The notes under the pieces: model-generated
What the model saw: only the letters and a program-made list of their open reading frames with translations
Told to the model about the DNA's origin: nothing
Database searches by the model: none
NCBI RefSeq assembly: GCF_051014685.1
Contig: NW_027478485.1
Coordinates: 124,001-188,000 of the forward strand
DNA length: 64,000 nt
DNA from: Ptiloglossa arizonensis
Lineage: Eukaryota > Arthropoda > Insecta > Hymenoptera > Colletidae
Direction of reading: 5' to 3'
Part shown: one piece after another, positions 37,808-49,750 of the stretch
Numbering within the stretch: position 1 is the first letter of the stretch
How the letters are laid out: each line of letters begins with the position of its first letter
Program-made: the position numbers and the translations under genes

Positions 37808-39207
37808 TCATTCGTTTCGAGCATCAGAACTGCGAAAATTTTGAGTTTCTCATGCGTTTCTTACCTCCAAACTGCCATATCTCGCGAACGGATTGAACAA
37901 TCCGCAAAATATCTGTTGCATCTGAATGTAGAAACTCGCCCGATTACAACGGTATGCGTACTTCTCCCCTAGGCCGTTCCAGTTATTCGTTTCGAGCATC
38001 ACAACTGCGAAAATTTTGAGTTTCTCAAGCGTTTCTTACATCCAAACGGCCATATCTCGCTAACGGACTGACCAATCCGCATAATTTCTGTTGCATCTGA
38101 AAGTAGAAACTCGCCCGATTACAACGGTATGCGTACTTCTCCCATAGGCCGTTCTAGTCATTCGTTTCGAGCATCAGAACTGCGAAAATTTTGAGTTTCT
38201 CATGCGTTTCTTACCTCCAAACTGCCATATCTCGCGAACGGATTGACCAATCCGCAAAATTTCTGTTGCATCTGAAAGTAAAAACTCGCCCGATTACAAC
38301 GGTATGTGTAGTTTTCCCCTAGGCCGTTCCACTTATTCGTTTCGAGCATCACAACTGCGAAAATTTTGAGTTTCTCAAGCGTTTCTTACATCCAAACGGC
38401 CATATCTCGCTAACGGACTGACCAATCCGCATAATTTCTGTTGCATCTGAAAGTAGAAACTCGCCCGATTACAACGGTATGCGTACTTCTCCTCTAGGCC
38501 GTTCTAGTCATTCGTTTCGAGCATCAGAACTGCGAAAATTTTGAGTTTCTCAAGCGTTTCTTACTTCCAAACTGCCACATCTCGCGAACGGATCGACCAA
38601 TCCGCAAAATTTCTGTTGCATCCGAAAGTAGAAACTCGCCCGATTACAACGGTATGCGTACTTCTCCCCTAGGCCGTTCTAGTCATTCGTTTCGAGCATC
38701 AGAACTGCGAAAATTTTGAGTTTCTCAAGCGTTTCTTACCTCCAAACTGCCATATCTCGCGAACGGATTGATCAATCCGCAAAATTTCTGTTGCATCTGA
38801 AAGTAGAAACTCGCCCGATTACAACGGTATGCGTACTTCTCCCCTAGGCCGTTCTAGTTATTCGTTTCAAGCATCAGAACTGCGAAAATTTTGAGTTTCT
38901 TAAGCGTTTCTTACCTCCAAACTGCCATATCTCGCGAACGGATTGACCAATCCGCAAAATTTCTGTTGCTTCTGAAAGTAGAAACTCGCCCGATTACAAC
39001 GGTATGTGTAGTTTTCCCCTAGGCCGTTCCAGTTATTCGTGTCGAGCATCAGAACTGCGAAAATTTTGAGTTCCTCGAGCGTTTCTTACATCCAAACGGC
39101 CATATCTCGCGAACGGATTGATCAATCCGCAAAATTTCTGTTGCATCTGAAAGTAGAAACTCGCCCGATTACAACAGTAGGTGTAGTTTTCCCCTAGGCC
39201 GTTCTAG
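37808..39207 (+). repeat. Nonamer HOR, second copy lacking one monomer (1,400 bp)
   Basis: The variants of 36,233-37,807 follow in the same order, but the TATCTCTAAAC unit is missing as a separate monomer. The unit at 38,333 begins as the CACAACTG/CTCGCTAACGG unit and ends with the CCTCTAGG of the missing one. Up to there the displacement is 1,575 bp; afterwards it is 1,400 bp. Confidence 0.85.
38333..38507 (+). repeat. Chimeric monomer marking a one-monomer deletion
   Basis: The left part (CACAACTG, ACATCCAAACGG, CTCGCTAACGGACTG, CATAATTT) matches the unit at 36,758. The right end (CTTCTCCTCTAGGCC) matches the next unit, at 36,933, where 36,758 itself has CTCCCATAGGCC. The switch lies between monomer positions about 103 and 158. 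Confidence 0.85.
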
Positions 39208-40954
39208 TTATTCGTTTCGAGCATCAGAAATGCGAAAATTTTGAGTTCCTCAAGCGTTTCTTACCTCCAAACTGCAATATCTCGCGAACGGATTGACCAA
39301 TCCGCAAAATTTCTGTTGCATCTGAAAGTAGAAACTCGCCCGATTACAACGGTAGGTGTAATTTTCCCCTAGGCCGTTCTAGTTACTCGTTTCGAGCATC
39401 AGAACTGCGAAAATTTTGAGTTTCTCATGCGTTTCTTACCTCCAAACTGCCATATCTCGCGAACGGATTGACCAATCCGCAAAATTTCTGTTGCATCTGA
39501 AAGTAGAAGCTCGCCCGATTACAACGGTATGCGTACTTCTCCCCTAGGCCGTTCTAGTTATTCGTTTCGAGCATCAGAACTGCGAAAATTTTGAGTTTCT
39601 CAAGCGTTTCTTATCTCCAAACTGCCATTTCTCGCGAACGGATTGATCAATCCGCAAAATTTCTGTTGCATCTGAAAGTAGAAACTCGCCCGATTACAAC
39701 GGTAGGTGTAGTTTTCCCCTAGGCCGTTTCAGTTATTCGTTTCGAGCATCAGAACTGCGAAAATTTTGAGTTTCTCAAGCGTTTCTTATCTCCAAACTGC
39801 CATATCTCGCGAACGGATTCATCAATCCGCAAAGTTTCTGTTGCATTTGAAAGTAGAAACTCGCCCGATTACAACGGTATGCGTACTTCTCCCCTAGGCC
39901 GTTCTAGTCATTCGTTTCGAGCATCAGAACTGCGAAAATTTTGAGTTTCTCAAGCGTTTCTTATCTCCAAACTGCCATATCTTACGAACGGATTCATCAA
40001 TCAGCAAAGTTTCTGTTGCATCTGAAAATAGAAACTCGCCCGATTACAACGGTATGCGTACTTCTCCCCTAGGCCGTTCTAGTCATTCGTTTCGAGCATC
40101 AGAACTGCGAAAATTTTGAGTTGCTCAAGCGTTTCTTATCTCCAAACTGCCATATCTCGCGAACGGATTGATCAATCCGCAAAATTTCTGTTGCATCGGA
40201 AAGTAGAAACTCGCCCGATTACAACGGTGGGTGTAGTTTTCCCCTAGGCCGTTCTAGTTCGTTTCGAGCATCAGAACTGCGAAAATTTTGAGTTTCTCAA
40301 GCGTTTCTTACCTCCAAACTGCCATATCTCGCGAACGGATTGACCAATCCGCAAAATTTCTGTTGCATCTGAAAGTAGAAACTCGCCCGATTACAACGGT
40401 ATGCGTACTTTTCCTCTAGGCCGTTCTAGTTACTCGTTTCGAGCGTCAGAACTGCGAAAATTTTGAGGTTCTCAAGCGTTTCTTATCTCCAAACTGCCAT
40501 ATCTCGCGAACGGATTGATCAATCCGCAAAATTTCTGTTGCATCTGAAAACAGAATCTCGCCCGATTACAACGGTATGCGTACTTCTCCCCTAGGCCGTT
40601 CTAGTCATTCGTTTCGAGAATCAGAACTGCGAAAATTTTGAGTTTCTCAAGCGTTTCTTACCTCCAAACTGCCATATCTCGCGAACGGATTTACCAATCC
40701 GCAAAATTTCTGTTGCATCTGAAAGTAGAAACTCGCCCGATTACAACGGTATGCGTACTTTTGCCCTAGGCCGTTCTAGTTACTCGTTTCGAGCATTAGA
40801 ACTGCGAAAATTTTGAGTTTCTCAAGCGTTTCTTACCTCCAAACTGCCATATCTCGCGAACGGAATGACCAATCGGCAAAATTTCTGTTGCATCTGAAAG
40901 TAGAAACTCGCCCGATTACAACGGTATGTGTAGTTTTCCCCTAGGCCGTTCCAG
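39208..40954 (+). repeat. Satellite monomers with a 3-bp deletion
   Basis: Ten ordinary monomers with no clear local HOR. The TTACTCG start variant first becomes visible here (about 39,383) and is common to the end of the window. One unit near 39,990 has CTTACGAACGG with ATCAGCAAAG. Confidence 0.7.
40258..40260 (+). other. 3-bp deletion, register -3
   Basis: CTAGTTCGTTTCG replaces CTAGTTATTCGTTTCG at a monomer junction. Monomer starts move from 175k+8 to 175k+5. Confidence 0.9.
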
Positions 40955-42180
40955 TTATTCGTTTCGAGCATCAGAACTGCGAAAATATTGAGTTTCTCAA
41001 GCGTTTCTTACATCCAAACTGCCATATCTCGCGAACGGATTGACCGATCCGCAAAATTTCTGTTGCATCTGAAAGTAGAAACTCGCCCGATTACAACGGT
41101 ATGCGCACTTTTCCCCTAGGCCGTTCTAGTTATTCGTTTCGAGCATCAGAACTGCGAAAATTTTGAGTTTCTCAACAGTTTCTTATCTCCAAACTGCCAT
41201 GTCTCGCGAACGGATTGATCAATCCGCAAAATTTCTGTTGCATCTGAAAGTAGAAACTCGCCCGATTACAACGGTATGCGTACTCTTCCCCTAGGCCGTT
41301 CTAGTTACTCGTTTCGAGCGTCAGAACTGCGAAAATTTTGAGTTTCTCAAGCGTTTCTTATCTCCAAACTGCCATATCTCGCGAACGGATTGATCAATCC
41401 GCAAAATTTCTGTTGCATCTGAAAGTAGAAACTTGCCCGATTACAACGGTAGGTGTGGTTTTCCCCTAGGCCGTTCTAGTCATTCGTTTCGAGCATCAGA
41501 ACTGCGAAAATTTTGAGTTTCTCAAGCGTTTCTTACATCCAAACTGCCATATCTCGCGAACGGATTGACCAATCCGCAAAATTTCTGTTGCATCTGAAAG
41601 TAGAAACTCGCCCGATTACAACGGTATGCGCACTTTTCCCCTAGGCCGTTCTAGTTATTCGTTTCGAGCATCAGAACTGCGAAAATTTTGAGATTCTCAA
41701 GCGTTTCTTACATCCAAACTGCCATATCTCGCGAACGGATTGACCGAACCGCAAAATTTCTGTTGCATCTGAAAGTAGAAACTCGCCCGATTACAACGGT
41801 ATGCGCACTTTTCCCCTAGGCCGTTCTAGTTATTCGTTTCGAGCATCAGAACTGCGAAAATTTTGAGTTTCTCAACCGTTTCTTATCTCCAAACTGCCAT
41901 ATCTCGCGAACGGATTGATCAATCCGCAAAATTTCTGTTGCATCTGAAAGTAGAAACTCGCCCGATTACAACGGTATGCGTACTTTTCCCCTAGGCCGTT
42001 CTAGTTACTCGTTTCGAGCGTCAGAACTGCGAAAATGTTGAGTTTCTCAAGCGTTTCTTACCTCCAAACTGCCATATCTCGCGAACGGATTGACCAATCC
42101 GCAAAATTTTTGTTGCATCTGAAAGTAGAAACCCGCCCGATTACAACGGTATGTGTAGTTTTCCCCTAGGCCGTTCCAGT
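40955..42180 (+). repeat. 700-bp tetramer displaced pair
   Basis: Units at 40,955 (ACATCC, GACCGATCC, GCGCAC), 41,130 (CTCAACAG, TATCTCC) and 41,305 (GAGCGTCAG) resemble 41,655, 41,830 (CTCAACCG) and 42,005. Individual bases differ, so this pair looks older than others in the window. Confidence 0.65.
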
Positions 42181-42600
42181 TATTCATTTCGAGCATCAGA
42201 ACTGCAAAAATTTTGAATTTCTCAAGCGTTTCTTACTTCCAAACTGCCATATCTCGCGAACGGATCGACCAATCCGCAAAATTTCTGTTGCATCTGAAAG
42301 TAGAAACTCGCCCGATTACATCGGTGTGCGTACTTTTCCCCTAGGCCGTTCTAGTTATTCGTTTGGAGCATCAGAACTGCGAAAATTTTGAGTTTCTCAA
42401 GCGTTTCTTACCTCCAAACTGCCACATCTCGCAAACGGATTGACCAATCCGCAAAATTTCTGTGGTATCTGAAAGTAGAAACTCGCCCGATTACGACGGT
42501 ATGTGTACTCTTCCCCTAGGCCGCTCTAGGTATTCGTGTCGAGCATCAGAACTGCGAAAATTTTCAGTTTCTCAAGCGTTTCTTACATCCAAACTGCCAT
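41830..42600 (+). repeat. Block displaced 6,299 bp from 48,129-48,899, copy 1
   Basis: Contains a run of rare variants: CTCAACCG, GAGCGTCAG, CTGCAAAAATTTTGAATTTC, CGGTGTGCG, GTTTGGAGC, CTCGCAAACGG, ACGACGGTATG and ATTTTCAG. All recur in order at 48,129-48,899. The distance is 36 monomers less 1 bp, the missing base being the deletion at 47,114. Confidence 0.85.
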
Positions 42601-43754
42601 ATCTCGCGAACGGATTGACCAATCCGCAAAATTTCTGTTGCATCTGAAAGTAGAAACTCGCCCGATTACAACGGTAGGTGTAGTTTTCCCCTAGGCCGTT
42701 CCAGTTATTCATTTCGAGCATCAGATCTGCGAAAATTTTGAGTTTCTCAAGCGTTTCTTACTTCCAAACTGCCATATCTCGCGAACGGATTGATCAATCC
42801 GCAAAATTTCTGTTGCATCTGAAAGTAGAAACTCGCCCGATTACAACGGTATGCGTACTTTTCCCCTAGGCCGTTCTAGTTACTCGTTTCGAGCATCAGA
42901 ACTGCGAAAATTATGAGTTTCTCAAGCGTTTCTCACCTCCAAACTGCCGTATCTCGCGAACGGATTGACCAATCCGCAAAATTTCTGATGCATCTGAAAG
43001 TAGAAACTCGCCCGATTACAACGGTGTGTGTAGTTTTCCCCTAGGCCGTTCTAGTTATTCGTTTCGAGCATCAGAACTGCGAAAATTTTGAGTTTCTCAA
43101 GCGTTTCTTACCTCCAAACTGCCATATCTCGCGAACGGATTGACCAATCCGCAAAATTTCAGTTGCATCTGAAAGTAGAAACTCGCCCGATTACAACGGT
43201 ATGCGTACTTTTCCCCTAGGCCGTTCTAGTTACTCGTTTCGAGCATCAGAACTGCGACAATTTTGAGTTTCTCAAGCGTTTCTTATCTCCAAACTGCCAT
43301 ATCTCGCGAACGGATTGATCAATCCGCAAAATTTCTGTTGCGCCTGAAAGTAGAAACTCGCCCGATTACAACGGTATGCGCACCCTTCCCCTAGGCCGTT
43401 CTAGTTATTCGTTTCGAGCATCAGAACTATGAAAATTTTGAGATTCTCAAGCGTTTCTTACATCCAAACTGCCATATCTCGCGAACGGATTGACCAATCC
43501 GCAAAATTTCTGTTGCATCTGAAAGTAGAAACTCGCCCGATTACAACGGTATGCGTACTTTTCCCCTAGGCCGTTCTAGTTACTCGTTTCGAGCATCAGA
43601 ACTGCGACAATTTTGAGTTTCTCAAGCGTTTCTTATCTCCAAACTGCCATATCTCGCGAACGGATTGATCAATCCGCAAAATTTCTGTTGCGCCTGAAAG
43701 TAGAAACTCGCCCGATTACAACGGTATGCGCACCCTTCCCCTAGGCCGTTCTAG
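42601..43754 (+). repeat. Monomers leading into the GACAATTTT pentamer family
   Basis: Ordinary monomers. The TTACTCG/GCGACAATTTT/TTGCGCCTG unit appears at 43,230 and 43,580, alternating with GAGATTCTC units. The unit at 43,405 carries an unusual AACTATGAAAA. Confidence 0.7.
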
Positions 43755-46379
43755 TTACTCGTTTCGAGCATCAGAACTGCGACAATTTTGAGTTTCTCAA
43801 GCGTTTCTTATCTCCAATCTGCCATATCTCGCGAACGGATTGATCAATCCGCAAAATTTCTGTTGCGCCTGAAAGTAGAAACTCGCCCGATTACAACGGT
43901 ATGCGCACTCTTCCCCTAGGCCGTTCTAGTTATTCGTTTCGAGCATCAGAACTGCGAAAATTTTGAGATTCTCAAGCGTTTCTTACATCCAAACTGCCAT
44001 ATCTCGCGAACGGATTGACCAATCCGCGAAATTTCTGTTGCATCTGAAATTAGAAACTCGCCCGATTACAACGGTATGTGTAGTTTTCCCCTAGGCCGTT
44101 CTAGTTATTCGTTTCGAGCATCAGAACTGCGCAAATTTTGTGATTCTCAAGCGTTTCTTACCTCCAAACTGCCATATCTCGCGAACGGATTGACCGATCC
44201 GCAAAATTTCTGTTGCATCTGAAAGTAGAAACTCGCCCGATTACAACGGTATGCTTACTTTTCCCCTAGGCCGTTCTAGTTACGCGTTTCGAGCATCAGA
44301 ACTGCGAAAATTATGAGTTTCTCAAGCGTTTCTCACCTCCAAACTGCCGTATCTCGCGAACGGATTGACCAATCCGCAAAATTTCTGTTGCATCTGAAAG
44401 TAGAAACTCGCCCGATTACAACGGTGTGTGTAGTTTTCCCCTAGGCCGTTCTATTTATTCGTTTCGAGCATCAGAACTGCGAAAATTTTGAGTTTCTCAA
44501 GCGTTTCTTACTTCCAAACTGCCATATCTCGCGAACGGATTGACCGATCCGCAAAATTTCTGTTGCATCTGAAAGTAGAAACTCGCCCGATTACAACGGT
44601 ATGCGTACTTTTCCCCTAGGCCGTTCTAGTTACGCGTTTCGAGCATCAGAACTGCGAAAATTATGAGTTTCTCAAGCGTTTCTCACCTCCAAACTGCCGT
44701 ATCTCGCGAACGGATTGACCAATCCGCAAAATTTCTGTTGCATCTGAAAGTAGAAACTCGCCCGATTACAACGGTGTGTGTACTTTTCCCCTAGGCCGTT
44801 CTAGTTATTCGTTTCGAGCATCAGAACTGCGAAAATTTTGAGTTTCTCAAGCGTTTCTTACCTCCAAACTGCCATATCTCGCGAACGGATTGACCAATCC
44901 GCAAAATTTCTGTTGCATCTGAAAGTAGAAACTAGCCCGATTACAACGGTATGCGTACTTTTCCCCTAGGCCGTTCTAGTTACTCGTTTCGAGCATCAGA
45001 ACTGCGACAATTTTGAGTTTCTCAAGCGTTTCTTATCTCCAAACTGCCATATCTCGCGAACGGATTGATCAATCCGCAAAATTTCTGTTGCGCCTGAAAG
45101 TAGAAACTCGCCCGATTACAACGGTATGCGCACTCTTCCCCTAGGCCGTTCTAGTTATTCGTTTCGAGCATCAGAACTGCGAAAATTTTGAGATTCTCAA
45201 GCGTTTCTTACATCCAAACTGCCATATCTCGCGAACGGATTGACCAATCCGCGAAATTTCTGTTGCATCTGAAATTAGAAACTCGCCCGATTACAACGGT
45301 GTGTGTAGTTTTCCCCTAGGCCGTTCTATTTATTCGTTTCGAGCATCAGAACTGCGCAAATTTTGTGATTCTCAAGCGTTTCTTACCTCCAAACTGCCAT
45401 ATCTCGCGAACGGATTGACCGATCCGCAAAATTTCTGTTGCATCTGAAAGTAGAAACTCGCCCGATTACAACGGTATGCGTACTTTTCCCCTAGGCCGTT
45501 CTAGTTACGCGTTTCGAGCATCAGAACTGCGAAAATTATGAGTTTCTCAAGCGTTTCTCACCTCCAAACTGCCGTATCTCGCGAACGGATTGACCAATCC
45601 GCAAAATTTATGTTGCATCTGAAAGTAGAAACTCGCCCGATTACAACGGTGTGTGTAGTTTTCCCCTAGGCCGTTCTATTTATTCGTTTCGAGCATCAGA
45701 ACTGCGAAAATTTTGAGTTTCTCAAGCGTTTCTTACCTCCAAACTGCCATATCTCGCGAACGGATTGACCAATCCGCAAAATTTCTGTTGCATCTGAAAG
45801 TAGAAACTAGCCCGATTACAACGGTATGCGTACTTTTCCCCTAGGCCGTTCTAGTTACTCGTTTCGAGCATCAGAACTGCGACAATTTTGAGTTTCTCAA
45901 GCGTTTCTTATCTCCAAACTGCCATATCTCGCGAACGGATTGATCAATCCGCAAAATTTCTGTTGCGCCTGAAAGTAGAAACTCGCCCGATTACAACGGT
46001 ATGCGCACTCTTCCCCTAGGCCGTTCTAGTTATTCGTTTCGAGCATCAGAACTGCGAAAATTTTGAGATTCTCAAGCGTTTCTTACATCCAAACTGCCAT
46101 ATCTCGCGAACGGATTGACCAATCCGCGAAATTTCTGTTGCATCTGAAATTAGAAACTCGCCCGATTACAACGGTATGTGTAGTTTTCCCCTAGGCCGTT
46201 CTAGTTATTCGTTTCGAGCATCAGAACTGCGCAAATTTTGTGATTCTCAAGCGTTTCTTACCTCCAAACTGCCATATCTCGCGAACGGATTGACCAATCC
46301 GCAAAATTTCTGTTGCATCTGAAAGTAGAAACTCGCCCGATTACAACGGTATGTGTAGTTTTCCCCTAGGCCGTTCCAG
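43755..46379 (+). repeat. 875-bp pentamer HOR, about three copies
   Basis: The order is: A (GAAACTAGCCCG), B (GCGACAATTTT, TTGCGCCTG), C (GAGATTCTC, CCGCGAAATT, GAAATTAG), D (GCGCAAATTTTGTGATTC), E (TTACGCG, ATTATGAG, CTCACCTCC, GCCGTATC). B-E occupy 43,755-44,454, A-E 44,805-45,679 and A-D 45,680-46,379. Two extra units at 44,455 and 44,630 (A-like and E-like) interrupt the first and second copies. Confidence 0.85.
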
Positions 46380-47253
46380 TTATTCATTTCGAGCATCAGA
46401 ACTGCGAAAATTTTGAGTTTCTCAAGCGTGTCTTACCTCCAAACTGCCATATCTCGCGAACGGATTGACCAATCCGCAAAATTTCTGTTGCTCCTGAAAT
46501 TAGAAACTCGCCCGATTACAACGGTATGCGTACTTTTCCCCTAGGCCGTTCTAGTTATTCGTTTCGAGCATCAGAACGGCGAAAATTTTGAGTTTCTCAA
46601 GCGTTTCTTACCTCCAAACTGCCATATCTCGCGAACGGATTGACCAATCCGCAAAATTTCTGTTGCATCTGAAAGTAGAAACTCGCCCGATTACAACGGT
46701 ATGTGTAGTTTTCCCCTAGGCCGTTCCAGTTATTCATTTCGAGCATCAGAACTGCAAAAATTTTGAATTTCTCAAGCGTTTCTTACTTCCAAACTGCCAT
46801 ATCTCGCGAACGGATCGACCAATCCGCAAAATTTCTGTTGCATCTGAAAGTAGAGACTCGCCCGATTACAACGGTATGTGTAGTTTTCCCCTAGGCCGTT
46901 CCAGTTATTCGTTTCGAGCATCAGAACTGCGAAAATTTTGAGTTTCTCAACCGTTTCTTATCTCCAAACTGCCATATCTCGCGAACGGATTGATCAATCC
47001 GCAAAATTTCTGTTGCATCTGTAAGTAGAAACACGCCCGATTACAACGGTATGCGTACTTTTCCCCTAGGCCGTTCTAGTTACTCGTTTCGAGCGTCAGA
47101 ACTGCGAAAATTTTAGTTTCTCAAGCGTTTCTTATCTCCAAACTGCCATATCTCGCGAACGGATTGATCAATCCTCAAAATTTCTGTTGCATCTGAAAGT
47201 AGAAACTCGCCCGATTACAACGGTAGGTGTAGTTTTCCCCTAGGCCGTTCTAG
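46380..47253 (+). repeat. Satellite monomers with a 1-bp deletion
   Basis: Ordinary monomers. The unit at 46,730 repeats the CTGCAAAAATTTTGAATTTC variant of 42,180. A G is missing at 47,114, giving TTTTAGTTTC for TTTTGAGTTTC. Confidence 0.75.
47114..47115 (+). other. 1-bp deletion, register -1
   Basis: GCGAAAATTTTAGTTTC lacks the G of the consensus TTTTGAG. Monomer starts move from 175k+5 to 175k+4. Confidence 0.9.
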
Positions 47254-48303
47254 TCATTCGTTTCGAACATCAGAACTGCGAAAATTTTGAGTTTCTCAAG
47301 CGTTTCTTACATCCAAACTGCCATATCTCGCGAACGGATTGACCAATCCGCAAAATTTCGGTTGCATCTGAAAGTAGAGACTCGCCCGATTACAACGGTA
47401 TGTGTAGTTTTCCCCTAGGCCGTTCCAGTTATTCGTTTCGAGCATCAGAACTGCGAAAATTTTGAGTTTCTCAACCGTTTCTTACCTCCAAACTGCCATA
47501 TCTCGCGAACGGATTGATCAATCCGCAAAATTTCTGTTGCATCTGAAAGTAGAAACTCGCCCGATTACAACGGTATGCGCACTTTTCCCCTAGGCCGTTC
47601 TAGTTATTCGTTTCGAGCATCAGAACTGCGAAAATTTTGAGTTTCTCAACCGTTTCTTATCTCCAAACTGCCATATCTCGCGAACGGATTGATCAATCCT
47701 CAAAATTTCTGTTGCATCTGAAAGTAGAAACTCGCCCGATTACAACGGTAGGTGTAGTTTTCCCCTAGGCCGTTCTAGTCATTCGTTTCGAACATCAGAA
47801 CTGCGAAAATTTTGAGTTTCTCAAGCGTTTCTTACATCCAAACTGCCATATCTCGCGAACGGATTGACCAATCCGCAAAATTTCGGTTGCATCTGAAAGT
47901 AGAGACTCGCCCGATTACAACGGTATGTGTAGTTTTCCCCTAGGCCGTTCCAGTTATTCGTTTCGAGCATCAGAACTGCGAAAATTTTGAGTTTCTCAAC
48001 CGTTTCTTACCTCCAAACTGCCATATCTCGCGAACGGATTGATCAATCCGCAAAATTTCTGTTGCATCTGAAAGTAGAAACTCGCCCGATTACAACGGTA
48101 TGCGCACTTTTCCCCTAGGCCGTTCTAGTTATTCGTTTCGAGCATCAGAACTGCGAAAATTTTGAGTTTCTCAACCGTTTCTTATCTCCAAACTGCCATA
48201 TCTCGCGAACGGATTGATCAATCCGCAAAATTTCTGTTGCATCTGAAAGTAGAAACTCGCCCGATTACAACGGTATGCGTACTTTTCCCCTAGGCCGTTC
48301 TAG
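47254..48303 (+). repeat. Two 525-bp trimer HOR copies
   Basis: 47,254-47,778 and 47,779-48,303 share the order CATTCGTTTCGAAC with TTTCGGTTGC and GAGACTC, then CTCAACCG with ACCTCC, then CTCAACCG with TATCTCC. The third unit differs at its end: AATCCTCAAAA with GTAGGTG in the first copy, consensus bases with GTATGCG in the second. Confidence 0.85.
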
Positions 48304-49703
48304 TTACTCGTTTCGAGCGTCAGAACTGCGAAAATTTTGAGTTTCTCAAGCGTTTCTTACCTCCAAACTGCCATATCTCGCGAACGGATTGACCAATCCG
48401 CAAAATTTCTGTTGCATCTGAAAGAAGAAACTCGCCCGATTACAACGGTATGTGTAGTTTTCCCCTAGGCCGTTCCAGTTATTCATTTCGAGCATCAGAA
48501 CTGCAAAAATTTTGAATTTCTCAAGCGTTTCTTACTTCCAAACTGCCATATCTCGCGAACGGATCGACCAATCCGCAAAATTTCTGTTGCATCTGAAAGT
48601 AGAAACTCGCCCGATTACATCGGTGTGCGTACTTTTCCCCTAGGCCGTTCTAGTTATTCGTTTGGAGCATCAGAACTGCGAAAATTTTGAGTTTCTCAAG
48701 CGTTTCTTACCTCCAAACTGCCACATCTCGCAAACGGATTGACCAATCCGCAAAATTTCTGTTGTATCTGAAAGTAGAAACTCGCCCGATTACGACGGTA
48801 TGTGTACTCTTCCCCTAGGCCGCTCTAGGTATTCGTGTCGAGCATCAGAACTGCGAAAATTTTCAGTTTCTCAAGCGTTTCTTATATCCAAACTGCCATA
48901 TCTCGCGAACGGATTGATCAATCCGCAAAATTTCCGTTGCGTCTGAAAGTAGAAACTCGCCCGATTACAACGGTATGCGCACTCTTCCCCTAGGCCGCTC
49001 TAGTTATTCGTTTCGAGCATCAGAACTGCGAAAATTTTGAGTTCCTCAAGCGTTTCTTACCTCCAAACTGCCATATCTCGCGAACGGATTGATCAATGCG
49101 AAAAATTTCTGTTGCATCTGAAAGTAGAAACTCGCCCGATTACAACGGTATGCGTACTTTTCCCCTAGGCCGTTCTAGTTATTTGTTTCGAGTATCAGAA
49201 CTGCGAAAATTTTGAGTTCCTCAAGCGTTTCTTACATCCAAACTGCCATATCTCGCGAACGGATTGACCAATCCGCATAATTTCTGTTGCATCTGAAAGT
49301 AGAAACTCGCCCGATTACAACGGTATGCGTACTTCTCTCCTAGGCCGTTCTAGTCATTCGTTTGGAGCATCAGAACTGCGAAAATTTTGAGTTTCTCAAG
49401 GGTTTCTTATATCCAAACTGCCATATCTCGCGAACGGATTGATCAATCCGCAAAATTTCTGTTGCATCTGAAAGTAGAAACTCGCCCGATTACAACGGTA
49501 TACGCACTTTTCCGCTAGGCGGTTCTAGTTATTCGTTTCGAGCATCAGAACTGCGAAAATTTTGAGTTTCTCAAGCGTTTCTCACCTCCAAACTGCCATA
49601 TCTCGCGAACGGATTGACCAATCCGCAAAATTTCTGTTGCATCTGAAAGTAGAAACTCGCCCGATTACAACGGTAGGTGTAGTTTTCCCCTAGGCCGTTC
49701 CAG
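48304..49703 (+). repeat. Copy 2 of the 6,299-bp-displaced block, then ordinary monomers
   Basis: 48,304-48,899 continues the match to 42,005-42,600 that begins at 48,129. Beyond it lie ordinary monomers, including one with TATACGCACTTTTCCGCTAGG near 49,500 that recurs at about 50,900 and 52,650. Confidence 0.8.
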
Positions 49704-49750
49704 TTATTCATTTCGAGCATCAGATCTGCGAAAATTTTGAGTTTCTCAAG

